Of a DNA stretch of 18,487 bases, positions 6,838 to 13,777 are shown in pieces; position 1 is the first letter of the stretch, and every line of letters starts with the position of its first letter. The position numbers and the translations under genes were made by a program. The stretch covers positions 1 through 18,487 of the forward strand of contig JAKOQD010000239.1 of NCBI GenBank assembly GCA_029778515.1, written 5' to 3'. The stretch comes from Actinomycetes bacterium. GTDB lineage: Bacteria; Actinomycetota; Actinomycetes; Propionibacteriales; Propionibacteriaceae. The notes beneath the pieces are model-generated. The model did no database searches. It was not told where the DNA came from and saw nothing but the letters and a program-made list of their open reading frames with translations.

Positions 6838-7880
6838 TGAAGGTATTGCGCTTCTATGCGCCTGGTGACGTGCGGGTCGAGGACGCGCCCGTGCCGCAGA
6901 TCGCGTCCAACGAGGTGCTGTTGCGGGTACGCAACTGCTCGACCTGTGGCACCGACGTGAAGATCTTCCACAACGGCCACCAGAACATCACCCCGCCGCG
7001 GGTGATGGGGCACGAGGTCGCCGGCGAGGTGGCCGAAGTTGGCGCCGACGTCACCGGATGGTCGGTTGGCGACCGTGCGCAGGTGATTGCCGCGGTGCCC
7101 TGTGGCGAGTGCTACGAGTGCAAGAAAGGCTGGATGGCGGTCTGCGCGAACCAGACCTCGATCGGGTACCAGTACGACGGCGGTTTCGCCGAGTACATGG
7201 TGGTGCCGCACGCGGTGCTGAAGGTGGACGGCCTCAACCGCATCCCCGAAGGCGTCGGCTTCGACGAGGCGTCCGCGGCCGAACCCTTCGCCTGCGCGAT
7301 CAACGCCCAGGAGCTGCTCGGCATCGAGCCGGGCGACACGGTCGTGGTGTTCGGTGCCGGTCCGATCGGCTGCATCCACATCCGGATCGCTCGCGGCGTG
7401 CACCAGGCCGGACGGGTGTTCCTGGTGGACGTGAACGCCGAGCGGTTGGCGATGTCAGCGGACGCGGTGCAGCCCGACGAGGTGATCGACGCCTCCAAGG
7501 TGGATGTGGTGGCCGAGGTCATGCGCCTCACCGAGGGCCGGGGCGCGGACGTGATCATCACCGCTACCGCGGCCAACATCACCCAGGAGCAGGCCATCGC
7601 GATGGCCGCCCGCAACGGCCGGATCTCGTTCTTCGGCGGCCTGCCGAAGACCAACCCGACCATCACCTGTGACTCGAACCTGGTGCACTACCGCCAGCTG
7701 CACATCCACGGGGCGAACGGCTCGGCGCCCGAGCACAACAAGAAGGCGCTGGAGTACATCGCGTCCGGACTGGTGCCGGTGAAGGACCTGATCACGGTCC
7801 ACCTGCCGCTGGAGCGTGCGCTGGAGGCGTTCGACATCGTTGCCAAGGGTCAGGCGATCAAGGTGACTGTCGAGCCCTGA
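6837..7880 (+). CDS. Zinc-dependent medium-chain dehydrogenase, probable polyol-phosphate dehydrogenase
   Basis: NAD(P)-dependent oxidoreductase of 347 residues in the sorbitol/galactitol-1-phosphate dehydrogenase branch of the MDR superfamily. Catalytic zinc ligands are Cys37 (CGTD), His59-Glu60 (GHE) and Glu149 (AAEPFAC). The structural-zinc loop has Cys89, Cys92, Cys95 and Cys103. The Rossmann loop is VVVFGAGPIGC. It directly follows the IIA gene behind GGAGGAG with a 1-nt overlap, so its substrate is most likely the hexitol phosphate delivered by the PTS, oxidised to a ketose phosphate. It stands where a long-chain MtlD mannitol-1-phosphate dehydrogenase would normally be, and no mtlD is present in the window. 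The exact substrate (mannitol-1-P, galactitol-1-P, arabitol-P) cannot be read from the sequence. Confidence 0.82.
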   Translation: MKVLRFYAPGDVRVEDAPVPQIASNEVLLRVRNCSTCGTDVKIFHNGHQNITPPRVMGHEVAGEVAEVGADVTGWSVGDRAQVIAAVPCGECYECKKGWMAVCANQTSIGYQYDGGFAEYMVVPHAVLKVDGLNRIPEGVGFDEASAAEPFACAINAQELLGIEPGDTVVVFGAGPIGCIHIRIARGVHQAGRVFLVDVNAERLAMSADAVQPDEVIDASKVDVVAEVMRLTEGRGADVIITATAANITQEQAIAMAARNGRISFFGGLPKTNPTITCDSNLVHYRQLHIHGANGSAPEHNKKALEYIASGLVPVKDLITVHLPLERALEAFDIVAKGQAIKVTVEP

Positions 7881-7896
7881 TCCTCCCGGTTGTCCG

Positions 7897-7942
7897 CAAA
7901 GTGGGCAGTAATCGTCGACTTCGGCGATTACTGCCCACTTTG
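7897..7942. terminator. Perfect 18-bp inverted repeat between convergent units
   Basis: Arms 7897-7914 and 7925-7942 are perfectly complementary (core GTGGGCAGTAATCG). The stem can grow by three more pairs (7915-7917 with 7922-7924, one T-G wobble) to close a 4-nt loop ACTT. It starts 16 nt after the dehydrogenase stop and sits between two convergent units, so it can serve as a bidirectional terminator. No T-run is present in either direction beyond the arm ends. Confidence 0.65.
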
Positions 7943-8056
7943 TGTTCTGGTCGACGACCCAGCAGCAAGGTGGACGGTTTCGCGCGCTGACGGCGAGGAA
8001 GCGTCCGCCTCGAGGCCGATCGCGCGACGAGACTGAGGCAGCCGTCGCCGCCGGGA

Positions 8057-9004
8057 TCAGTCGTTCAGCGGACGGGAGAAGTCGGGACTCTCATCGACGG
8101 TCACGGCGATGGCGGCGACCTTCTCGGGGCCGGGCATCTTGCTGCCGGGCAGCATCACTGCGGCTGCGCCGAAAGCGACCGCCGTCCGCAGTGCCGCGAC
8201 CGGGTCGGCGCCCGCGTCCACGGCGTGCAGGTAGCCGGCCAGCAGTGAATCGCCGGCGCCCACGGTCGAAAGCGGGTGATTGATGCTCGCCACGGCGTGC
8301 ACCACCCGCTCGGCGTCGATCAGCAGCGCGCCGTCGCGGCCGAGGCTCACCACGACCGTCCCGACGCCGCTGGCGACCAGCTCGCGGCTCGCGTCCACCA
8401 CTGCGCCGACGGTGTCCAGGTCGCGGCCGACGGCCTCGGCCAGCTCGATCCGGTTCGGTTTGATCAGGTCTGGGGCCGCCGCTAGCGCAGCAGCCATCGA
8501 CGGACCGGACGAATCCACGGCCACGCGGACGCCGTTGGCGTGGCACAGCCCGACCAACTCGGCGTAGAAACTGTCGTCGACACCGGGCGGCAGCGAGCCG
8601 CAACCCACCACCCAGCTGGCTCCGGCGGCCGCGTCCAGCACTGCCTGCCGGAGCGCGGCCAGCTCGGCGGGGTGCAGCTGTGGACCCTGCTCGTTGAGCT
8701 TCGTCGTGGTCCCGTCCGGCTCCACGATCGCCACGTTGGCACGGATTGCTGCCCCGATCGGCACCGGACGTACGTCCACGTCGCCGGATTCGAGCAGCGC
8801 GAGCAGCATCCGTCCGTACGCGCCTCCGACCGGCAGTACGGCTGCGGTCACGGTGCCGTTGAGCGCGAGCGCGCGGCTCACGTTCAGGCCCTTGCCGCCG
8901 GGATCTTCCCGGGACGCGGTCGCGCGCATCACCGCACCACGCTCGAGCGTGGCCACGGAAATGGTGCGGTCGACGCTTGGGTTGGGGGTCAGCGTGACGA
9001 TCAT
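8057..9004 (-). CDS. PfkB-family hexose-phosphate kinase (1-phosphofructokinase/tagatose-6-P kinase type)
   Basis: ATP-dependent sugar-phosphate kinase of 315 residues. The N-terminus MIVTLTPNPSVDRTI is typical of the FruK/LacC branch. PfkB signature 1 is PGGKGLNVSRAL (35-46), and signature 2 is STVGAGDSLLAGYL with catalytic base Asp252. The start is ATG at 9004, overlapping the DeoR stop by 4 nt and preceded by GGAGGTGAT, an excellent ribosome site; upstream in-frame codons are ignored because they overlap deoR. FruK converts fructose-1-P and LacC converts tagatose-6-P to the bisphosphate. In this locus it probably phosphorylates the ketose phosphate made by the dehydrogenase (fructose-6-P, tagatose-6-P or fructose-1-P). 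No fructose PTS is in the window, so the symbol fruK is not assigned. Confidence 0.86.
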   Translation of the reverse strand: MIVTLTPNPSVDRTISVATLERGAVMRATASREDPGGKGLNVSRALALNGTVTAAVLPVGGAYGRMLLALLESGDVDVRPVPIGAAIRANVAIVEPDGTTTKLNEQGPQLHPAELAALRQAVLDAAAGASWVVGCGSLPPGVDDSFYAELVGLCHANGVRVAVDSSGPSMAAALAAAPDLIKPNRIELAEAVGRDLDTVGAVVDASRELVASGVGTVVVSLGRDGALLIDAERVVHAVASINHPLSTVGAGDSLLAGYLHAVDAGADPVAALRTAVAFGAAAVMLPGSKMPGPEKVAAIAVTVDESPDFSRPLND

Positions 9005-9795
9005 GCGCGGATCACCTCCGGTCCGGCTGTGGTGAGTTCTTCGGCGAGCCCGGCCTCCAGGCCGCGGTCGGTTACGATCACGTCGACTTCGTCCAGGCCG
9101 GCGAAACGGCACAGCTGGGTGAGACCGACCTTGGTGTGGTCGGCGAGGCAGACCACCCGGTTGGCGGCCTTGACCATCGCCCGCTTCACCTCGGCCTCGG
9201 CCTGGTCGGGAGTGGTCAGGCCGAGCTCAGGGGTCACGCCGTTCGTCCCCATGAAGGCGACGTCGACACGCAGGTGGGCCAGCGCTCCCGTCGTCCAGGT
9301 GCCAACCGCGGCTCCGGTGAGCTCGCGGACGTGGCCACCGAGCAGCAGCAGCTCGACCCGTGGGTAGTCGCCGAGGACCACGGCGGCCTGCAGGGAATTC
9401 GTGACCACGGTCAGCGGCAGATCGGACGGCAGGTTCCGCACCAGTTCGAGCGTCGTCGTCCCACTGTCGACCAGGATCGAGCCGCCATCAGGCAGCAGGT
9501 CACGCGCAGCGCGGCCGATCCGCGACTTCTCGGCCACTCGATGCTCTCTGCGGGCGTTCACCGACGGCTCGTACCCCAGCCGCTCTATGCGTACCGCCCC
9601 GCCATGGACGCGCCTCAGCAGGCCCTGTCTTTCCAGCATGGTGAGATCTCGTCGGATAGTCTCCGACGTGACTTCGAGTTCGTCAGCCAGCAAGGCGACC
9701 TCGACCCGGGACCGACTGCGCGCCTGCTCGAGGATGCGCAGGTGCCGCTCATGGGGCAGCAGGCGGGTGTCCTCAGCGTCGACGTTGGCGGCCAT
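9001..9795 (-). CDS. DeoR/GlpR-family transcriptional regulator
   Basis: Repressor of sugar-phosphate genes, 264 residues. The N-terminal winged helix-turn-helix lies at about 31-65 with signature VTSETIRRDLTMLERQGLLRRVHGGA. The C-terminal sugar-phosphate sensor domain shows SGTTTLELV and DHTKVG, typical ligand-loop elements of the DeoRC fold. The start is taken at ATG 9795, because the alignable family N-terminus begins just after it and TATCTT stands exactly 6 nt before it, as in leaderless actinobacterial genes; no Shine-Dalgarno is visible. It forms an operon with the PfkB kinase (4-nt overlap). Motifs resembling those in the two PTS promoters lie just upstream, suggesting autorepression and control of the whole polyol locus by an intermediate phosphate ester. 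The target set is inferred. Confidence 0.88.
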   Translation of the reverse strand: MAANVDAEDTRLLPHERHLRILEQARSRSRVEVALLADELEVTSETIRRDLTMLERQGLLRRVHGGAVRIERLGYEPSVNARREHRVAEKSRIGRAARDLLPDGGSILVDSGTTTLELVRNLPSDLPLTVVTNSLQAAVVLGDYPRVELLLLGGHVRELTGAAVGTWTTGALAHLRVDVAFMGTNGVTPELGLTTPDQAEAEVKRAMVKAANRVVCLADHTKVGLTQLCRFAGLDEVDVIVTDRGLEAGLAEELTTAGPEVIRA

Positions 9796-9801
9796 GGAAC
9801 C

Positions 9802-9841
9802 AAGATACGCACAAATCCACACGAACGCAGCAAATTCCACA
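9802..9841 (-). promoter_or_regulatory. deoR promoter with presumed autoregulatory operator
   Basis: On the minus strand, TGTGGAATTTG (9841 downwards) and TGTGGATTTGTG (9821 downwards) are direct repeats 20 bp apart. They resemble the TGT(T/G)G-TTTT half sites of the two PTS promoters. The downstream copy runs into a -10-like TATCTT (9807-9802), which lies 6 nt before the ATG. Over 16 positions the downstream copy matches the 4558-4573 promoter segment at 13. No good -35 is seen. Confidence 0.45.
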
Positions 9842-10162
9842 TGATTGCTCAGAAAATCGGGCATTACTCTGCCTGACAGCGGCCGCGGATCGGCGTAGTG
9901 TTCGTCGGCCACGCATGATTTCCGGCCCCTCGTCGACGCCTACACCCGATCGAGACGAGCCGTCCCGACACTCGCAGCCCAGCGCGCTTCCTGTTCTGGC
10001 TGCTGCGGGTGCAGGCCGACCTGGTGCAGCCATCGCGGAAGCGAACTAAATGGTCGTCGTGACCCGTAACCTCAAGCACTTTGAGCCGCTGGGCGTCCCG
10101 TGCGTCAACCCGTGGGTCGCCCGATTGCGTAGCGCCGAAGCTCGGCCATCGTTGGCGGGATT
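9842..10162. other. Intergenic stretch with no recognisable gene
   Basis: This is the longest gene-free stretch, 321 nt between the deoR operator and the 3' end of the NAGK-like kinase gene. Short open frames cross it but none has a ribosome site, family resemblance or convincing codon use. The only structure seen is an imperfect hairpin close to the kinase stop, listed separately. Confidence 0.5.
10091..10122 (-). terminator. Imperfect hairpin downstream of the kinase gene
   Basis: GGGCG (10091-10095) pairs with CGCCC (10118-10122). After a T-T mismatch, CCCG (10097-10100) pairs with TGGG (10113-10116), leaving a 12-nt loop. It lies about 40 nt past the stop of the minus-strand kinase gene, a suitable place for the operon terminator. 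There is no T-run and the stem is modest. Confidence 0.3.
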
Positions 10163-11122
10163 CTAGAGAAGGGCGGTCTGGGCCCGGGCCAACGTCTCCG
10201 TGTCGGCGCCGGCGTGGGCGAGAGTGAGCAGCGCGGCGCCTAGGATCGGTGGCTTGGTGACGTGAACCAGGCGGACGGTCGGGGCGACCTCGGCCAGGCC
10301 GGTGCGGATGCCGTCTAGGAGCCGGGCGTCGCCGGCGCGGAGGATGCCGCCGCCCAGCACGATCGGCACTGCCGAGTGGGTCAGCTCCAAGCGGGTCAGG
10401 GCGGCTCGAGCCAGGTCGACGATCTCCTTGGCCTGCCGATCCACCAGCGAGCCGGCGACCTCGTCCCCGGCCACGGCCACCGCAAACACCGCCGGTGCCA
10501 GCTCGGCCAGTTCACTCAGGCTGCGCTCGCCGAGGTGGAATTGCGTGATCAGGCCACTCACGTCCACGCCGAAATGCGTACTGATTGCCGTAGTCAGCGC
10601 GGTATGCGGGCCGCGCCCGTCGACGTCACGAGCGGCGTACCAGAGCGCTTCCTGGCCAAGGCCCAGGCCGCCGCCCCAATCGCCGGAGATCGGGCCGAGC
10701 GCGAGGAAACGGGCCGTGGCGCCGTCCGCACGGATGCCGACGGCGTTGATCCCCGTCCCACAGACCACCGCGACCGCGTCCGGCTCTTCGGTGCCGGCAC
10801 GCAGCAGCGCGAACAGGTCGTTGTCCACGTCCAGCCCGGACGCGGCCCAGGGCGAGTTCGCGGCCGCCTCGCGGTAGGCGGTCACCTCCTGCGGCAGGTC
10901 GAGCCCAGAGAGGTACAGCCCGGCCCGTAGCACCCGCGCAGAACCGGCGACTTCGCGAATGAGGCCGTCCACCATCGCCAGGGACGCCGCGACTCCGTCG
11001 GACTGCGGGTTGCCACCCGGGCCGCGACTGCTGGCCACCAGCCGGCCGGTCAGGTCGAACGCAACCGCGTCCGCCTTGGTGCCGCCGCCGTCGACCGCGA
11101 CGACGACCTCATTCACGCCCAC
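10163..11122 (-). CDS. BadF/BadG/BcrA/BcrD-type sugar kinase (N-acetylglucosamine kinase-like)
   Basis: ATP-dependent kinase of the actin-like ASKHA fold, 319 residues. Phosphate-1 loop VAVDGGGTKADA has DGGGTK at 11-16. Asp102 in VDNDLFAL is the likely catalytic base, as in NAGK enzymes. The phosphate-2 loop is VCGTGINAVG (CGTG at 121-124), followed by GDWGGG at 147-152 and an adenosine-type loop VLGGGILRAG. Two GTG starts are possible: 11122 (used here) and 11116, which would give a GTGA 4-nt overlap with the GH4 stop; the latter is at least as likely and costs only two residues. It is the last gene of the ROK-GH4-kinase unit. Family members phosphorylate GlcNAc, glucosamine or glucose; here it probably phosphorylates the sugar or disaccharide used by the GH4 enzyme. 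The substrate is not determined. Confidence 0.8.
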   Translation of the reverse strand: MGVNEVVVAVDGGGTKADAVAFDLTGRLVASSRGPGGNPQSDGVAASLAMVDGLIREVAGSARVLRAGLYLSGLDLPQEVTAYREAAANSPWAASGLDVDNDLFALLRAGTEEPDAVAVVCGTGINAVGIRADGATARFLALGPISGDWGGGLGLGQEALWYAARDVDGRGPHTALTTAISTHFGVDVSGLITQFHLGERSLSELAELAPAVFAVAVAGDEVAGSLVDRQAKEIVDLARAALTRLELTHSAVPIVLGGGILRAGDARLLDGIRTGLAEVAPTVRLVHVTKPPILGAALLTLAHAGADTETLARAQTALL

Positions 11123-12369
11123 GGTAGGTACCGTGCGTTTTCGGCCATCAGCAGGTCGGTCAGCCGCTCGGCGCGGTCGTGCTGCAGCACCAGCGGATGC
11201 GCCCGCATGGCCCGCAGCACTCGATCCCGGCCGCCATGGACGGCCGCGTCCAGCGCCAGCCGCTCGTAGCCGGCGACCGCGGCGATCAGGCCGGCGACGT
11301 CGTCGGGCAGCGGGGCGACCGGGTCGGCGACGAAGCGTCCGTCCCGGAACTGTGCCGGCACCTCGACCACATGGTCCGCAGGCAGGAAAGGCAGCAGTCC
11401 GTCGTTGCGCACGTTGACCACCCGGGACGGACCGGCTGCGCCGCGCATCGCCGCCAGGAGTTCCACCGCGGCTTCGGAGTAGAAGGCCCCGCCGCGCTTC
11501 TCCAGCGACTCGGGCTTGGTGTCCACGGACGGGTCCGCGTACAGCTTCAGCAGTTCGTCCTCGATTGCTTGGACGGCCTCGGCGCGCGTGGGTGCGGCGA
11601 GCTGCTCGGCGAGCACCTCGTCATGGGCGTAGTAGTAGCGCAGGTAGTAGGAAGGCACGACGCCCAGCTGGGCGAGCAGCGCCGGCGGCAATTCCACCTC
11701 TTCGGCGATCTCTGCCAGGCCGCCGCCGAGCATTTCCGGCAGCCGGTCGACGCCGTCGACGGTCACGCTGCGCTCCCAGGTGAGGTGATTCAGCCCGACG
11801 TGACCAAGGCTCACCTGATCGTGCTGGACGCCGAGCACCGCGGCGAACCGGCGCTGGAAACCGATGGCCACATTGCACAGGCCGACCGCCCGATGGCCGG
11901 CCTGCAGCAGTGCCCGGGTGACGATACCCACCGGATTGGTGAAGTCGATCAGCCAGGCGTCCGGCTTGGCCCGCTCGGCGACCACTTCGGCGATCTGCAG
12001 CATCACCGGCACCGTCCGCAGTGCCTTTGCGAAGCCGCCCGGCCCCGTGGTCTCCTGGCCGATGCAGTGCACCTCGTGTGGCCAGGTCTCGTCGGCTTTG
12101 CGGGCCGCCTGACCACCGATCCGCAGCTGGACCAGCACCGCGTCCGCGCCCTCGACACCCTCGGCCAGGTTGGCCGTACCCACCACTTTCGCCGGATTGC
12201 CCGCACGCGCGAGCATTCGCTGTGCCATGCCGGTGACCAGCTCCAGTCGGTGTGCGTCCGGATCAACGAGATAGATCTCGCTCAACGGCAGTACGTCGGC
12301 GTAGCGGGCGAACCCGTCGATGAGTTCCGGGGTGTAGGTCGAACCTCCGCCGACGATGGCGAGCTTCAT
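11113..12369 (-). CDS. GH4 family 6-phospho-beta-glucosidase-type glycosidase
   Basis: NAD+- and divalent-metal-dependent glycosidase, 418 residues, that cleaves 6-phospho-glycosides by a redox-elimination mechanism. The NAD loop is KLAIVGGGSTYTPEL at the N-terminus. Further family features are GQETTGPGG and DFTNPVG, metal ligands Cys165 (LCNVAIGF) and His195 (GLNHLTW), and a Tyr cluster at 245-247 (RYYYAHDE) that contains the presumed catalytic tyrosine. These residues match BglT/LicH-type beta-glucosidases rather than the alpha-type MelA/AglB. ATG at 12369 follows AAAGGAG with good spacing. The gene lies 93 nt after the ROK gene, across a REP-like hairpin and tandem repeats, and overlaps the kinase gene. 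The enzyme needs a C6-phosphorylated substrate, and the adjoining kinase rather than a PTS probably makes it. Confidence 0.9.
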   Translation of the reverse strand: MKLAIVGGGSTYTPELIDGFARYADVLPLSEIYLVDPDAHRLELVTGMAQRMLARAGNPAKVVGTANLAEGVEGADAVLVQLRIGGQAARKADETWPHEVHCIGQETTGPGGFAKALRTVPVMLQIAEVVAERAKPDAWLIDFTNPVGIVTRALLQAGHRAVGLCNVAIGFQRRFAAVLGVQHDQVSLGHVGLNHLTWERSVTVDGVDRLPEMLGGGLAEIAEEVELPPALLAQLGVVPSYYLRYYYAHDEVLAEQLAAPTRAEAVQAIEDELLKLYADPSVDTKPESLEKRGGAFYSEAAVELLAAMRGAAGPSRVVNVRNDGLLPFLPADHVVEVPAQFRDGRFVADPVAPLPDDVAGLIAAVAGYERLALDAAVHGGRDRVLRAMRAHPLVLQHDRAERLTDLLMAENARYLPWA

Positions 12370-12384
12370 GATTCTCCTTTGGCG

Positions 12385-12404
12385 ATTCCGGCCTTCGCCG
12401 GGAT
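12385..12404. repeat. REP-like 8-bp hairpin with CTTC loop
   Basis: ATTCCGGC (12385-12392) pairs with GCCGGGAT (12397-12404) around CTTC, with one T-G wobble. The sequence ATTCCGGCCTTCGCCGGGAT resembles the palindromic intergenic elements dispersed in many G+C-rich bacterial genomes. It lies 15 nt upstream of the GH4 ATG, within the leader of that gene, and abuts the tandem repeat. Confidence 0.5.
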
Positions 12405-12460
12405 GACGGTGGGTGAGTCGCGGGATGACGGTGGGTGAGTCGCGGGATGACGGTGGGTGA
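12399..12460. repeat. 22-bp tandem direct repeat, 2.8 copies
   Basis: The unit CGGGATGACGGTGGGTGAGT plus CG occurs perfectly at 12399-12420 and 12421-12442. The third copy is intact for 18 nt (12443-12460) before the sequence diverges at the ROK stop. The first copy shares its GGGAT with the REP-like hairpin, which suggests the array grew by duplication of the flank of that element. Confidence 0.9.
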
Positions 12461-12462
12461 AA

Positions 12463-13572
12463 TCAGGAGGCGGCGATGGCCGCCTCCAGTCGTTCCCTGA
12501 TGTTGGCTACGAGCAGTTGCCGGGCGCCCTGGAGGACGGGTTCGTCGCCCGCGCGGCTTGCCCGGACGCGGGCCTGCACCAGTTCGGCGAGCCGATCGCC
12601 ACCGGCCAGCCCGGTCGGCCCGCCGAGCACCACACAGGCCGGGTCGAGAACAGCGGTGATGACATCAACCAGCATCACCACCCGAACCGCGAGCTCCGCG
12701 AGCACCGGCTCGTTCTGCGGGAGTTCCTTCAGGGCGGCGGTGAAATCGGCGGCCGGGTGGCCCAGCAGCCTGGCGATCGCCGGTCCGCCGAGCAGGTCGG
12801 TGAAGGTTTCGGCGGCCGGGTCGAGTGCGATTGCCGACCGGGGGACTTCGAGGTAGCCGATCTCGCCTGCGCTCCCGGACGCGCCGCGACGGACGACTCC
12901 GTCCACGTTGATGCCCGTGCCGAGACCGGAGCCGAGCCACAGGAACACGAAGTCGGCTTCGTCGGTGATCGCCCGTTCGGCCATGGCGGCGAGGTTCACG
13001 TCGTTCTCGACCGTGGTCGTCAGGCCGGTGCCGGCCTCGATCAGGGCGCGGGCGCCGCGCTCCGGCCATCCAGGCAGGGTGTCGGTGAAGGTGAGCCGGT
13101 CGGTGTCGGCGTCCACCGCGGCCTGGACCCCGACGGCAACCACACTCACCGACGCCCGGTCGACTCCTGCGGTGGCGCAGGCCGCGTCCACGGCTCGGGT
13201 GACGTCAGTGACCGGTGAGCGCTCCACGCCCTCGATCGACAGGTCCGCAATCGGATGCCCGGCGTCGGTCGGGTCCACCAGCACTGCTTCGATCCGGTCG
13301 GCGAGGATGCTGACCGCCACTCCGGTCATGGAGTCGGCGCGGGCGCCGTACGCGGTCGCTTTCGGTCCACGGGCGCCGGTCACCTCGCCCACCGGCGAGA
13401 TCAGGCCCAGCCGCTCCAGACGGGTGATCATCTGGCCGGCCGTCGGCTTCGACATCCCGGAGAGCTTGCCGAGCATGGAGCGACTCAGCGGCCCGTGCTC
13501 AAGGAGGAGACGGAAGGCGGCGCGGTCGTTGTAGGTGCGCAGCCAGGTGGGCGTGCCGGTGTCGATGCTCAT
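12463..13572 (-). CDS. ROK-family (NagC/XylR-type) transcriptional regulator
   Basis: A 369-residue sugar-responsive regulator. A winged helix-turn-helix at about 20-65 (LSRSMLGKLSGMSKPTAGQMITRL spans it) precedes a ROK kinase-fold domain. In the ROK domain ENDVNLAA (189-196) and GSGLGTGIN (214-222) are kept. However, the N-terminal DxGGT ATP loop is absent, and the zinc site is lost: the GEIGH histidine is Tyr240 and no CxCGxxGC follows. This fits a sensor rather than a kinase. The start is ATG 13572 with AAGGG four bases upstream. It is first in the order ROK-GH4-kinase and divergent from purD, so it probably controls this cluster. The effector would be the free or phosphorylated sugar. LacI-type or enzymatic ROK function is unlikely. 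Confidence 0.87.
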   Translation of the reverse strand: MSIDTGTPTWLRTYNDRAAFRLLLEHGPLSRSMLGKLSGMSKPTAGQMITRLERLGLISPVGEVTGARGPKATAYGARADSMTGVAVSILADRIEAVLVDPTDAGHPIADLSIEGVERSPVTDVTRAVDAACATAGVDRASVSVVAVGVQAAVDADTDRLTFTDTLPGWPERGARALIEAGTGLTTTVENDVNLAAMAERAITDEADFVFLWLGSGLGTGINVDGVVRRGASGSAGEIGYLEVPRSAIALDPAAETFTDLLGGPAIARLLGHPAADFTAALKELPQNEPVLAELAVRVVMLVDVITAVLDPACVVLGGPTGLAGGDRLAELVQARVRASRAGDEPVLQGARQLLVANIRERLEAAIAAS

Positions 13573-13679
13573 GTCACCCTTCGTCGAAACGATGCTCGGC
13601 GGCTATCGTCCCGTAATTCGCCAGCATGTCCGCGATCTGGGCGAGGTTTCGTGGCACCGGACTGGCAGGCATGCGCTGA

Positions 13680-13708
13680 ACATAACTGTAAAGAGTCTTG
13701 CCGGTAAA
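13680..13708 (-). promoter_or_regulatory. Predicted promoter of the ROK-GH4-kinase unit
   Basis: Read on the minus strand, TTTACC (13708-13703), a 17-nt spacer and TTATGT (13685-13680) form a plausible -35/-10 pair, leaving a leader of about 100 nt. The spacer contains the short palindrome AAGAGTCTT, and GTAAAG is repeated 16 bp apart (13688 and 13704, + strand); either could be an operator for the ROK protein. This is prediction only. Confidence 0.35.
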
Positions 13709-13762
13709 GTCCTGGAATCGTACCTCCCGCGAACGCCGCCGGGTCTGACATCAGCCCGCCGA

Positions 13763-13777
13763 TAGGATCGCGGGGTG
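13763..13777 (+). promoter_or_regulatory. Leaderless-type -10 element of purD
   Basis: TAGGAT (13763-13768) is followed by exactly 6 nt and then the GTG start codon. No Shine-Dalgarno precedes the GTG. This TANNNT-N6-start geometry is characteristic of leaderless actinobacterial transcripts, with transcription expected to begin at the start codon. No convincing -35 is seen. Confidence 0.55.

Noticed and set aside
9864..10079. Small minus-strand ORF in the gap between deoR and the kinase gene
   Set aside because: No ribosome site, no family resemblance and Arg-rich composition; it is better described as empty intergenic sequence.
10085..10160. Possible tRNA because of a G+C-rich folded stretch
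   Set aside because: No cloverleaf, no T-loop GTTCGA-type motif and no anticodon arm could be drawn; only one imperfect hairpin is present.
12399..12460. CRISPR-like array
   Set aside because: The repeats are contiguous without spacers, and no cas gene is nearby.
12463..13572. ROK glucokinase instead of a regulator
   Set aside because: An N-terminal winged helix-turn-helix is present and the ATP-binding DxGGT loop is missing.
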